Origin: Yoonia sp.
GTDB lineage: Bacteria; Pseudomonadota; Alphaproteobacteria; Rhodobacterales; Rhodobacteraceae
DNA length: 64,000 nt
Assembly (NCBI GenBank): GCA_023955335.1
Contig: JAGSGF010000007.1
Coordinates: 29,746-93,745 of the forward strand
Reading direction: 5' to 3'
Shown here: piece after piece, positions 56,818 through 64,000 of the stretch
Layout of the letters: each line of letters starts with the position of its first letter
Position numbering within the stretch: the first letter of the stretch is position 1
The notes under the pieces: generated by a model
The model's database searches: none
The model's input: the letters and a program-made list of their open reading frames with translations, nothing else
What the model was told of the DNA's origin: nothing
Position numbers and translations under genes: made by a program

Positions 56818-58155
56818 ATGCGTATGAGCCGTTATTTCCTGCCCGTCCTCAAAGAGACCCCGCGCGAGGCGCAGATCGTGTCGCACCGCTACATGCTGCA
56901 AGCGGGCATGATCAAACAGGCCAGCGCGGGCATCTATAGCTGGCTTCCGCTCGGCTATAAGGTCCTTAAAAAGATCGAAAACATCGTGCATGAAGAACAG
57001 GCCAAGGCGGGCCACCACGCAATGTTGATGCCGACGATCCAATCTGCTGACCTGTGGAAAGAAAGCGGGCGTTACGATGCTTATGGCGACGAGATGCTGC
57101 GGATCAAAGACCGCCACGACCGCGACATGCTGTTCACGCCGACAGCCGAAGAACTGATCACTGACATTTTCCGTTCCAACGTTAGCAGCTACAAAGACCT
57201 GCCGCTGACCATGTACCAAATCCAGTGGAAGTTCCGTGATGAAACCCGCCCGCGCTTTGGCGTTATGCGGGGCCGCGAATTCTATATGAAAGACGGCTAT
57301 AACTTTGATCTGACCAAAGAAGACGCGCTGCACGCCTACAACCGTCACCTCGTATCCTACCTGCGGACCTATGAGCGTATGGGGCTTAAGGCGATCCCAA
57401 TGCGCGCGGACAGTGGCCCTATCGGTGGCGAAGACACCCATGAGTTCCTCGTGTTGGCCGACACCGGCGAGAGCGAGGTTTTCTACGATAGCGCCGTGGC
57501 TGACCTGACATTCGGCGACCGCGAGATTGATTTTGATGACAAAGCAGCCTGCGCGGCTGTGATGGAAGAATTCACCACCAAATATGCCCGTACCGACGAA
57601 ACCCACGACGAGGCGTTATTCAATGAGCTGCCCGAAGAACGCCGCAAGACCGCACGCGGCATCGAAGTTGGCCAAATCTTCTATTTTGGCACGAAATATT
57701 CCGATGCTCTGAACGCCGCCGTCGACAACGGCAAAGGTGAAAAGGTCAACGTGCACATGGGGTCCCACGGCATCGGCGTGTCTCGCCTGCTGGGCGCTAT
57801 CATCGAGGCATCACACGACGACAAGGGCATCATCTGGCCCGAAGGCGTCACGCCGTTCCACGTTGGCATCCTGAACATGAAGTCGGGCGACGAAGCCGCT
57901 GATGCAGCCTGCGAAGACCTGTATAAGCAGTTCATCGCCCTCGGCCTTGACCCGCTATATGATGACCGTGACGAGCGGGCAGGGGCCAAGTTCGGCACGA
58001 TGGACATGATCGGTTTGCCATGGCGGATCACGATCGGCCCGCGCGGTTTGAAAAACGGAGTTGTCGAAGTGACGTCGCGCCGGACAGGGATCAGCGAAGA
58101 AATGACCCCCGCAGATGCCGTGGCCAAAATTGTGGCAATCTACGCGGATATCTAA
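56818..58155 (+). CDS. proS: Prolyl-tRNA synthetase, short alphaproteobacterial type
   Basis: Charges tRNA-Pro with proline. 445 residues from the ATG at 56818; ATG at 56824 is equally possible, while the open frame from 56701 is too long for the family. Class II motifs: [17 protein letters not shown] (motif 1), [21 protein letters not shown] (motif 2), and [16 protein letters not shown] (motif 3). It lacks the long editing (INS) insertion, as usual in alphaproteobacteria. Confidence 0.96.
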   Translation: MRMSRYFLPVLKETPREAQIVSHRYMLQAGMIKQASAGIYSWLPLGYKVLKKIENIVHEEQAKAGHHAMLMPTIQSADLWKESGRYDAYGDEMLRIKDRHDRDMLFTPTAEELITDIFRSNVSSYKDLPLTMYQIQWKFRDETRPRFGVMRGREFYMKDGYNFDLTKEDALHAYNRHLVSYLRTYERMGLKAIPMRADSGPIGGEDTHEFLVLADTGESEVFYDSAVADLTFGDREIDFDDKAACAAVMEEFTTKYARTDETHDEALFNELPEERRKTARGIEVGQIFYFGTKYSDALNAAVDNGKGEKVNVHMGSHGIGVSRLLGAIIEASHDDKGIIWPEGVTPFHVGILNMKSGDEAADAACEDLYKQFIALGLDPLYDDRDERAGAKFGTMDMIGLPWRITIGPRGLKNGVVEVTSRRTGISEEMTPADAVAKIVAIYADI

Positions 58156-58430
58156 ATGGCGCTTTGCCGCGCGGCTGTCACCTTGGCTAAACCCTTGGGC
58201 GGGGCCACCCGTAAACAAGCGCGGCAAACAATCACAACTGACGAAGACGCCGCCGGGCTGCCGAAAAGTCATAGCGCTGAGGTCGACCCGATTGATTGCC
58301 ACATCGTCTTGGCGCGCGAGAGGCTGAGGTTTTGCGCAGTTACCGAGCTTATTAAAAACCGGGGTCCCGTTGAAAAGTAAGACGTGTTATCATCGTTTAA
58401 AAGATCGCTACCGGTGCAAGGTCTGAGCAG

Positions 58431-58928
58431 ATGTTAAAAATCCTCTCTATTGCAGGTGGGCTTGCTGGCGCGGCTAGTCTGTCGCAATACCCCGAATTTT
58501 CGCAACAATATACCCAGCGGCTTGGTGGGCAAGTGGATGCATTGTCCCAGGTTGTCGCGGATTTTGAGGCTTCGGCAATGCGGTCAGGTCTGACCCGCAC
58601 GCAGGCATTTGACCAGATGACAGGCACGCAGTTTCTTGTTGATCGACAGGCGGATATGCGGCGCACGTTCACCCGCCATGCGGTATTGACCGACAATCTT
58701 GCGCGTCTGCGTGGCGCGTCTGCAATGGAACGTCTCGCGATGCCACACCGCTTAACCGACACAGAAACCCTGTCGCGGACGTGGCATGACTATGCGCCAG
58801 CCGTGCCTTTAACGGCTTCGGGTGCGGTGGCTGCGGGCGTCGGGTTCTTGGGCGGTTGGGCAATTATCGGGGCTTTGATGTTCATGCTCGCATGGCCATT
58901 CCGGCGCAGGGCCATCAGGCCGATTTGA
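58431..58928 (+). CDS. DUF2937 membrane protein
   Basis: A 165-residue protein with a hydrophobic N-terminus and a C-terminal helix pair (about residues 125-155). DUF2937 features are SLSQYPEFSQQYTQRLGGQVDAL at the start and ESxxRxGLxRxQA-like SAMRSGLTRTQAF. Function unknown. It stands 275 bases after proS and 154 before lolC. Confidence 0.85.
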   Translation: MLKILSIAGGLAGAASLSQYPEFSQQYTQRLGGQVDALSQVVADFEASAMRSGLTRTQAFDQMTGTQFLVDRQADMRRTFTRHAVLTDNLARLRGASAMERLAMPHRLTDTETLSRTWHDYAPAVPLTASGAVAAGVGFLGGWAIIGALMFMLAWPFRRRAIRPI

Positions 58929-59082
58929 TCGTAAGCGCGCAGTCTTGTCCGCGCCGCGCAAGCCAAGGTGGCCGCAAACGGGCTGGATGTTGCCCAATTC
59001 CAAGCAGTTGGAAACCATTGGTCGCTTGACCATCGGGCCCTGACCCCCCAATTTGCCCCAAAACTAACACGCAGGACGCCCA

Positions 59083-60366
59083 ATGGCCAGCACCGCCCCC
59101 TTTGCAAAATTTGAATGGATGATCGCATGGCGGTATATTCGCGCCAAACGGGCCGAAGGTGGCGTCAGTATTATGACGTGGATCTCGCTGATTGGGGTGA
59201 CATTGGCTGTGTTTGCATTGATCGCGACGCTTGCCGTGCGGTCTGGGTTTCGGGCTGAGTTTGTCGACACAATTCTTGGCTCCAACGCCCATGTGACCGT
59301 CTATCAACAGACAGCTATCGCAGGCACGACCCAAGTTTCACGAACAATTTCCGATTATGAAACGCTCGCTGCGAACCTGGCCCAAGTCGATGGCGTTATC
59401 CGCGCAGCCCCGCTTGTGCGCGGTCAGGTCATGGCCAACCGCACCAACCGGAACGCTGGGATCGAAGTCTACGGTATCGCGCTTGAAGACCTGAAAACGA
59501 TCCCCCGCATCGCCAATCCGATTGACGCGCAGGGTAGCATTGACCGTTTCAATGATGGCATCGCCATTGGGTCTGGTGTGGCACGTGAACTGGGCGCAAT
59601 CGTCGGCGACCGGATCAAGGTGATTAGCCCGAACGGCGTGCGCACTGCGATGGGCACCAGCCCGCGCACCAACGCCTATGAAATCGTCTATATCTTCACC
59701 GCGGGGCGCTATGACATCGACCGGACGCGGGTCTATATGCCGCTGGCCGAGGCGCAAAACTTCTTTAATCGTGACGGGCTTGTGGATGAGATCGAGGTTA
59801 TGGTCGCAGACCCTGATGCCGTCGATGACGTGCTGCCCGATATCCTGGAAGTGGGCGGCGCAGGCACCTTGATCTGGACGTGGCGCGATAGCGCAGGCAG
59901 TTTCTTGCGCGCACTTTCAGTTGAGGACAATGTGATGTTTGTGATCCTGTCGATCCTTGTTCTGATCGCGTCGATGAACATCATCTCGGGCCTGATCATG
60001 CTGGTCAAAAACAAGGGCCGCGACATTGGCATCCTGCGGACAATGGGCCTGACTGAGGGGGCTATTTTACGCATCTTCTTTATCTGCGGCGCAGGGATCG
60101 GGACGTTCGGCACGATCCTTGGGGTCATGTTTGGTTGCTTGTTTGCGATCTATATCGACACTATTTTCAGCTTCGTGAACTACGTCGCAGGCGGGGGCGT
60201 TTGGGACCCATCGATTAGGGGCATCTACGAATTGCCCGCGCAATTGCGTCTGCGCGATGTGATCTCATCCGTGACCTTGTCGCTTAGCCTGTCATGGATC
60301 GTCACCATCTTTCCCGCGCGCCGTGCTGCCCGCATGAACCCAGTGGAGGCGCTGCGTTATGAGTGA
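59083..60366 (+). CDS. lolC: Lipoprotein-releasing ABC transporter permease (LolC/E)
   Basis: A 427-residue permease of the Lol system, which extracts mature lipoproteins from the inner membrane for LolA. Four membrane helices: one near residue 30-55 after [20 protein letters not shown], and three at about 280-410. A large periplasmic MacB-like domain lies between. A single LolC/E-like protein, which probably works as a homodimer with LolD as in other alphaproteobacteria, is encoded here. It overlaps lolD by eight bases. Confidence 0.94.
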   Translation: MASTAPFAKFEWMIAWRYIRAKRAEGGVSIMTWISLIGVTLAVFALIATLAVRSGFRAEFVDTILGSNAHVTVYQQTAIAGTTQVSRTISDYETLAANLAQVDGVIRAAPLVRGQVMANRTNRNAGIEVYGIALEDLKTIPRIANPIDAQGSIDRFNDGIAIGSGVARELGAIVGDRIKVISPNGVRTAMGTSPRTNAYEIVYIFTAGRYDIDRTRVYMPLAEAQNFFNRDGLVDEIEVMVADPDAVDDVLPDILEVGGAGTLIWTWRDSAGSFLRALSVEDNVMFVILSILVLIASMNIISGLIMLVKNKGRDIGILRTMGLTEGAILRIFFICGAGIGTFGTILGVMFGCLFAIYIDTIFSFVNYVAGGGVWDPSIRGIYELPAQLRLRDVISSVTLSLSLSWIVTIFPARRAARMNPVEALRYE

Positions 60367-61042
60367 CCCGATCCTAACCCTTACGGGCATCACCAAAGCC
60401 TACAACATGGGCAAACCCAACGAAGTCACCGTCTTGCAAGGTACCAATCTGACCGTCCAAAAAGGAGAGGTTGTTGCCCTCGTCGCCCCTTCGGGTGCCG
60501 GAAAATCGACGTTGCTGCATATTGCGGGGTTGCTTGATACGCCTGACGCTGGACATGTTGCCATCGCTGGTCGCGATATGACCAATCTGTCCGACCGTAA
60601 ACGGACCGCCGTGCGGCGCAATGATGTTGGTTTTATCTATCAATTTCACCACCTGCTGCCCGAATTTTCAGCGTTGGAAAACATCGTCTTGCCACAGTTA
60701 GCTAATGGGGTACGTGAAAGTGATGCAACCAAACGCGCCCATGATTTACTTGCGCGCGTTGGTATCGCCGAACGGGGTGACCACCGGCCTGCAGCCTTGT
60801 CTGGTGGTGAACAACAGCGCGTTGCTTTCTGTCGTGCGCTTGCCAACAAACCGCAGCTTTTGCTAGCGGATGAACCCACCGGCAACCTTGACCCCGATAC
60901 ATCTGATCGCGTGTTTGATGCGCTGATGGAACTGGTGCGTGGTACTGGCCTTGCCGCCGTGATCGCCACCCACAACCTTGACCTTGCAGCCCGCATGGAC
61001 CGCATGGTCCGCATGACCGCTGGAACATTGGAAACACTATGA
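60359..61042 (+). CDS. lolD: Lipoprotein-releasing system ATPase LolD
   Basis: The ATPase (227 residues) that powers lipoprotein release. Walker A is APSGAGKST (Ala in place of the usual leading Gly), the ABC signature is [15 protein letters not shown], and Walker B is [12 protein letters not shown]. It overlaps lolC by eight bases and the Ldh gene by four. Several predicted lipoproteins elsewhere in the window (DUF2927, CAP, 41859 and 63270 proteins) are possible clients. Confidence 0.95.
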   Translation: MSDPILTLTGITKAYNMGKPNEVTVLQGTNLTVQKGEVVALVAPSGAGKSTLLHIAGLLDTPDAGHVAIAGRDMTNLSDRKRTAVRRNDVGFIYQFHHLLPEFSALENIVLPQLANGVRESDATKRAHDLLARVGIAERGDHRPAALSGGEQQRVAFCRALANKPQLLLADEPTGNLDPDTSDRVFDALMELVRGTGLAAVIATHNLDLAARMDRMVRMTAGTLETL

Positions 61043-62013
61043 AGATTACCGTCCAAGATATTGAAAATAAAAGTAAATCAGCGCTGATCGCTCACGGTGC
61101 GGCTGATATGCAAGCGGGTCATGTTGCCCGCGCAGTTGCCCGCGCCGAGGCGCTTGGTAACGTCATCTGCGGACTTTACTATTTGGAAAGCTACTGCACG
61201 CAACTCGCGTCGGGGCGGGTTAACGGGACCGTCGATCCCGTTGTCACAAAACCGCGCGGGTCCGCTGTTATGTCTGACGCCAAATTCGGCTTTGCACAGC
61301 CCGCCTTTGCTGCGGCCCTTGACCTTGCAGTTGAAACCGCGCGCGAAAACGGGGTTGCGACCTTGGCCGTGGCCAACGCACATACCTGCACATCACTGGG
61401 GTTCTTCACCGAACAAATTGCGGCGCGTGGCCTGATCGCAATCGGCATGACCAACGCGTCACCGGTTGTGGCCCCTCCGGGTGGGAACGCGGCGGTGATT
61501 GGTACAAACCCAATCGCCATGACCGTACCCGGGGACGGCGAACCGCTGATGCATTTCGATTTTTCAACATCCGCCGTGGCCTTGGGCAAGATCACAATGG
61601 CCAAAGCCGCGGGAGAAAAGATCCCTCTTGGCTGGGCTGTGGATGCGAGCGGTGAGCCAACAACCGACCCAGAGGCTGCTTTGAAGGGCGCTCTTGTCAG
61701 CGCGGGCGGGTACAAAGGCTGGGGCTTTGGCCTGATGGTTGAATTGCTCGCCGCGGGGATGACTGGATCGGTCAACTCGCTTGATGTTAAGGGGTTGAAA
61801 TTGCCTGACGGGGCACCGCACGGGCTTGGGCAATTCTATATCCTGATGGATCCGGCGACATATGGCGACAGCTTTAACGACCGGTTCGGGCGTGTGGCCG
61901 ATGCTGTTGCGGCACAAGATGGCGCTCGCATCCCCGGGGCAAACCGGACGGCCATGGATGTGATCGACGTGCCCGATGCGCTTTGGGCGCAAGTGATGAC
62001 GCTTGCGGTTTAA
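61039..62013 (+). CDS. Ldh/YlbC-family NAD(P)-dependent oxidoreductase
   Basis: A 324-residue enzyme of the malate/L-lactate/ureidoglycolate dehydrogenase family, unrelated in fold to classic LDH. Family patterns: [37 protein letters not shown] and [15 protein letters not shown]. The substrate cannot be told from sequence. It overlaps lolD by four bases but has no obvious functional link to it. Confidence 0.9.
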   Translation: MKITVQDIENKSKSALIAHGAADMQAGHVARAVARAEALGNVICGLYYLESYCTQLASGRVNGTVDPVVTKPRGSAVMSDAKFGFAQPAFAAALDLAVETARENGVATLAVANAHTCTSLGFFTEQIAARGLIAIGMTNASPVVAPPGGNAAVIGTNPIAMTVPGDGEPLMHFDFSTSAVALGKITMAKAAGEKIPLGWAVDASGEPTTDPEAALKGALVSAGGYKGWGFGLMVELLAAGMTGSVNSLDVKGLKLPDGAPHGLGQFYILMDPATYGDSFNDRFGRVADAVAAQDGARIPGANRTAMDVIDVPDALWAQVMTLAV

Positions 62014-62016
62014 GCA

Positions 62017-62454
62017 GTGAAGAGACCGAAGATGATTTGTGCGATTCTATCAATATTTTTAGCGACGGCTTGTAACGACCGCAGGCCCGCACCCACGACC
62101 GAACCCTATGACATCCGTCGTGATGGCGGCGGTCAAATCATCAGCGCCGAGGCAGATCGAGCGCGACTGATGGCGTGGGGCGGACAGGTTCGAATTCGAG
62201 AATACTGCGCCTCTGCTTGCGTTATCTTCACGACGTTGCCGAACGTCTGCCTTGGACCGTCCGCGCGGATCGGGTTTCACAGTTCGAACGTGAACGTCGG
62301 CCCTATTGGGAACCCGCAAATGGCGCGTTATCTGCGCGGTGAGATAAAGGCAAAATTCCTCGCTGAATGGCAATATGTGCCGGAAGACGAGATGCATTGG
62401 ATCAGTGCGCGTGACTACGTCAGGCTTGATCCATTGACGAAGCTTTGCGAATAG
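62017..62454 (+). CDS. Lipoprotein with ClpP/crotonase-like Ser-His signature (COG3904-like)
   Basis: A 145-residue predicted lipoprotein from GTG at 62017 (ATG at 62032 is an alternative). The lipobox is ATAC with C19. The mature part has the order seen in ClpP-like periplasmic proteins: REYCASACVIF with candidate nucleophile S66, then ARIGFHSS with candidate H88. The acidic third residue is not obvious and the protein is short, so it could be inactive. It starts three bases after the Ldh gene. Confidence 0.65.
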   Translation: MKRPKMICAILSIFLATACNDRRPAPTTEPYDIRRDGGGQIISAEADRARLMAWGGQVRIREYCASACVIFTTLPNVCLGPSARIGFHSSNVNVGPIGNPQMARYLRGEIKAKFLAEWQYVPEDEMHWISARDYVRLDPLTKLCE

Positions 62455-62557
62455 CTCACGGCTGGCTAACAATTCTGTGACATCGCGCAACTTTGCGGGT
62501 GCTGCGGGCGCGGATCGCGTAGTCACATATCAACGCCAGTTGAAAAGGATACGACCC

Positions 62558-63196
62558 ATGCGCTTCGTGCTTTCTGCCGCTCTTGCCCTTGCCACCTCAG
62601 CAGCCCACGCAGGGCCTGTCAGCTTTAGCTCTGGCTGGGCCGAACAAAAGCTGTCGCTGTTTTCATCCAACGACTATACGTTTGGCGAGTCCTTGAACAT
62701 GACGTCAAACGGGTCGGTTAGCATCGCATGGACACGCGTCGACCAAGCCGACTGGGGATCAGATAGCGCATCATGGGACTGGTCGGTCAGCCAATCCGTC
62801 CCCGCCACCGACCTGTCGCTCAAAGGTGGTGATGACCGGAATATTTCGGTCTATTTTGTCTTTGTTCCAGCCTCCGTTGCGCCGTCGCTTGAAGGGGCGA
62901 ACATCCGGGCGCTTTTGGGGCGCAGTGACGTGCGCGTGTTGCAATACGCATGGGGCGGCAACAACCCCAAGGGGGCCGTGATCCCGTCGCCCTACGGCAA
63001 AGCGGGCACAGGCGTGACGATCCCATTGCGTAACGCAGGCACAGGCAGCGCGTCCGAAAACGTGGACCTCAGCGCCGATTTCGCCCGTGCCTTTGGCGGG
63101 ACCAAGGGCGCGTTGATCGGTCTTGCAGTGTCAGGCGACAGCGACGACACGAATTCGGTTATTCAGGCGGCGGTCAGCACCCTAAACCTACGTTGA
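62558..63196 (+). CDS. DUF3047 exported protein
   Basis: The protein has 212 residues from the ATG at 62558; the frame is open upstream, but MRFVLSAALALATSAAHAG is a clear signal peptide. The DUF3047 domain has KLSLFSSNDYTF, WRVD-type SIAWTRVDQADWG, YFVFVP and VLQYAWGGNNPKG. Probably a periplasmic sugar- or wall-binding fold; function unknown. Confidence 0.88.
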   Translation: MRFVLSAALALATSAAHAGPVSFSSGWAEQKLSLFSSNDYTFGESLNMTSNGSVSIAWTRVDQADWGSDSASWDWSVSQSVPATDLSLKGGDDRNISVYFVFVPASVAPSLEGANIRALLGRSDVRVLQYAWGGNNPKGAVIPSPYGKAGTGVTIPLRNAGTGSASENVDLSADFARAFGGTKGALIGLAVSGDSDDTNSVIQAAVSTLNLR

Positions 63197-63269
63197 TTGA
63201 TGTAGGTCATTGAATGCTATGGCTTTCGCCCGCTATGTTGAACGGAACAGTAATTTCGTGGAGGGCATC

Positions 63270-63656
63270 ATGCGGACAATCATCATCCTAGGGGCAGTGG
63301 CATTGGCTGGTTGCGTGGAGGTGGCTGAACCCGATGGGCAGCGCACTTTCGTGGAAAACTGCGCATCTTGCCACGGGCTCGACGCCAAAGGGTCCGGCCC
63401 CATGTCGCGTAACCTGATCAAAATGGCCCCTAACCTGACGACGCTTGCATCCCGCAACGGCGGCGTATTCCCCCGCGACTACGTGATGAGCACGATCGAC
63501 GGGCTAGACAGGGGATCGCACTTTTCGGGTGCCATGCCAGAGTTCGGCGCAGGCGACATGGGCGACACAATTATCGTCGAAGAAAACGGGATCGGGACGC
63601 CAGTGCCCGCAGATTTGCTCGCGCTGACCGCGTATTTGGAAGGGTTACAGGGGTAA
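63270..63656 (+). CDS. Membrane-anchored c-type cytochrome (lipoprotein)
   Basis: The protein has 128 residues from the ATG at 63270, with GGAGGG before it. Lipobox ALAGC gives C15. The haem site is CASCH at residues 31-35. A likely Met axial ligand lies in FSGAMPEFG, so this is a class I type mono-haem domain in the periplasm. The partner in electron transfer is not in the window. It is followed by a terminator at 63686-63719. Confidence 0.92.
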   Translation: MRTIIILGAVALAGCVEVAEPDGQRTFVENCASCHGLDAKGSGPMSRNLIKMAPNLTTLASRNGGVFPRDYVMSTIDGLDRGSHFSGAMPEFGAGDMGDTIIVEENGIGTPVPADLLALTAYLEGLQG

Positions 63657-63994
63657 CGTCTACCCGGCCAAATCAAAGATTTAGCAGCGCCCGACCCTCC
63701 CCCACGGGGCGGGCGCTTTCAGCACCGCCCCCTCGGTTTGGGCGCAACGCCTTATTTCTGGGTCACGATATGGACGGTACGGTGTCATCGAAGGAAAATG
63801 GGGTCAGTTGTGCCGAATTCTGGTTTCGATTGAGCATTTGGAAGTGGTCAGAGGTAGGGTCACTGAATTTAGTCAGTTTTCCCGCACCAACACGCTTCTT
63901 ACCAATTTTTAACTAATCAAATTTCTGTTGCTGACGTTAGATTGCGATGCCACTTGGTTTTGACATGGATGGAAAGTGTTAGATCGGAGGTGAC
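63657..63994. other. 338-base intergenic stretch
   Basis: Apart from the terminator at its start, it holds AT-rich sequence (63900-63925) that suits a promoter for the gene starting at 63995. I see no open frame with a credible product, no tRNA and no repeat. Confidence 0.5.
63686..63719 (+). terminator. Rho-independent terminator after the cytochrome gene
   Basis: AGCGCCCG (63686-63693) pairs with CGGGCGCT (63710-63717). A further CCC/GGG pairing lies inside with a bulged A, and the short T-run TTT follows. Confidence 0.65.
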
Positions 63995-64000
63995 ATGACC
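63995..64000 (+). CDS. First two codons of a gene that leaves the window
   Basis: ATG ACC at 63995-64000 directly follows an excellent CGGAGGTGAC ribosome binding site (63985-63994). Product unknown. Confidence 0.5.

Noticed and set aside
58156..58380. Open frame of 74 codons right after proS
   Set aside because: No ribosome binding site, no recognisable features and an unlikely composition. It is probably chance, though a real small gene cannot be excluded.
1..64000. CRISPR arrays, insertion sequences, prophage or tRNA genes
   Set aside because: None found by reading. There are no spaced direct repeats, transposase-like proteins, integrases or cloverleaf sequences that I can support.

Overview
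The window looks like a chromosomal segment of a marine alphaproteobacterium of the Roseobacter group (Rhodobacterales). The evidence is the gene content and order: a choline-sulfate/glycine-betaine operon (betI-betC-betB-betA), a PccR-type regulator beside propionyl-CoA carboxylase, an hda-ppk-ppx block, an RNase P RNA of alphaproteobacterial type, and several families (DUF2927, DUF2937, DUF2189, DUF1127) common in that order. GC is fairly high by eye (not calculated). I see no insertion sequence, prophage, CRISPR array or tRNA.

Layout. 1-7192 is a minus-strand block: the open end of a PfkB sugar kinase, then, reading upstream, zinc-ribbon membrane protein, SPFH protein with GYF-like tail, DUF2927 lipoprotein, TelA, XpaC, an unlisted 28-residue membrane microprotein, and TerC. 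The core of this block has zero- to one-base junctions and looks like an envelope-stress operon. 7232-10787 holds rluB, a methyltransferase gene broken by a 7-bp tandem duplication, tadA, a two-repeat anchored protein and a DUF2189 membrane protein. 11245-15124 runs gatC-gatA, a lipoprotein, an AmpD-like amidase, the RNase P RNA and rpmG. 15279-18962 has YccA/BI-1, DUF1127, a LysR regulator, a quinone reductase-like protein and an XRE regulator.

19023-30419 carries hisN, two purine deaminases (8-oxoguanine and guanine) flanking a CAP-domain lipoprotein, mgtE, 5-formyl-THF cyclo-ligase, a YmdB-like phosphoesterase, two DMT exporters, an SLC13 permease and yebC. 30471-35939 is the bet operon, with a perfect inverted repeat before betI that is probably its operator.

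35936-47241 is centred on propionyl-CoA assimilation: pccR, an MFS transporter, pccB, small unknown genes, pccA and methylmalonyl-CoA mutase. Boxes of the form TTTGCAAA lie before pccR and, in a striking 16-bp phase, before pccB. 47320-50506 is a run of small accessory enzymes, including a TerB-J-domain protein. 50503-55979 is ppx-ppk-hda-AI-2E transporter on the minus strand. 56080-63656 has a fasciclin protein, proS, DUF2937, lolC-lolD, an Ldh-family oxidoreductase, a ClpP-fold-like lipoprotein, DUF3047 and a cytochrome c lipoprotein. The last bases contain the ribosome binding site and first codons of another gene.

How the genes work together: most of the window is housekeeping. The coherent systems are (i) the TerC/XpaC/TelA/SPFH envelope block, (ii) choline-O-sulfate to glycine betaine, (iii) propionyl-CoA to succinyl-CoA under PccR, (iv) polyphosphate metabolism beside replication control, and (v) lipoprotein export beside several predicted lipoproteins.
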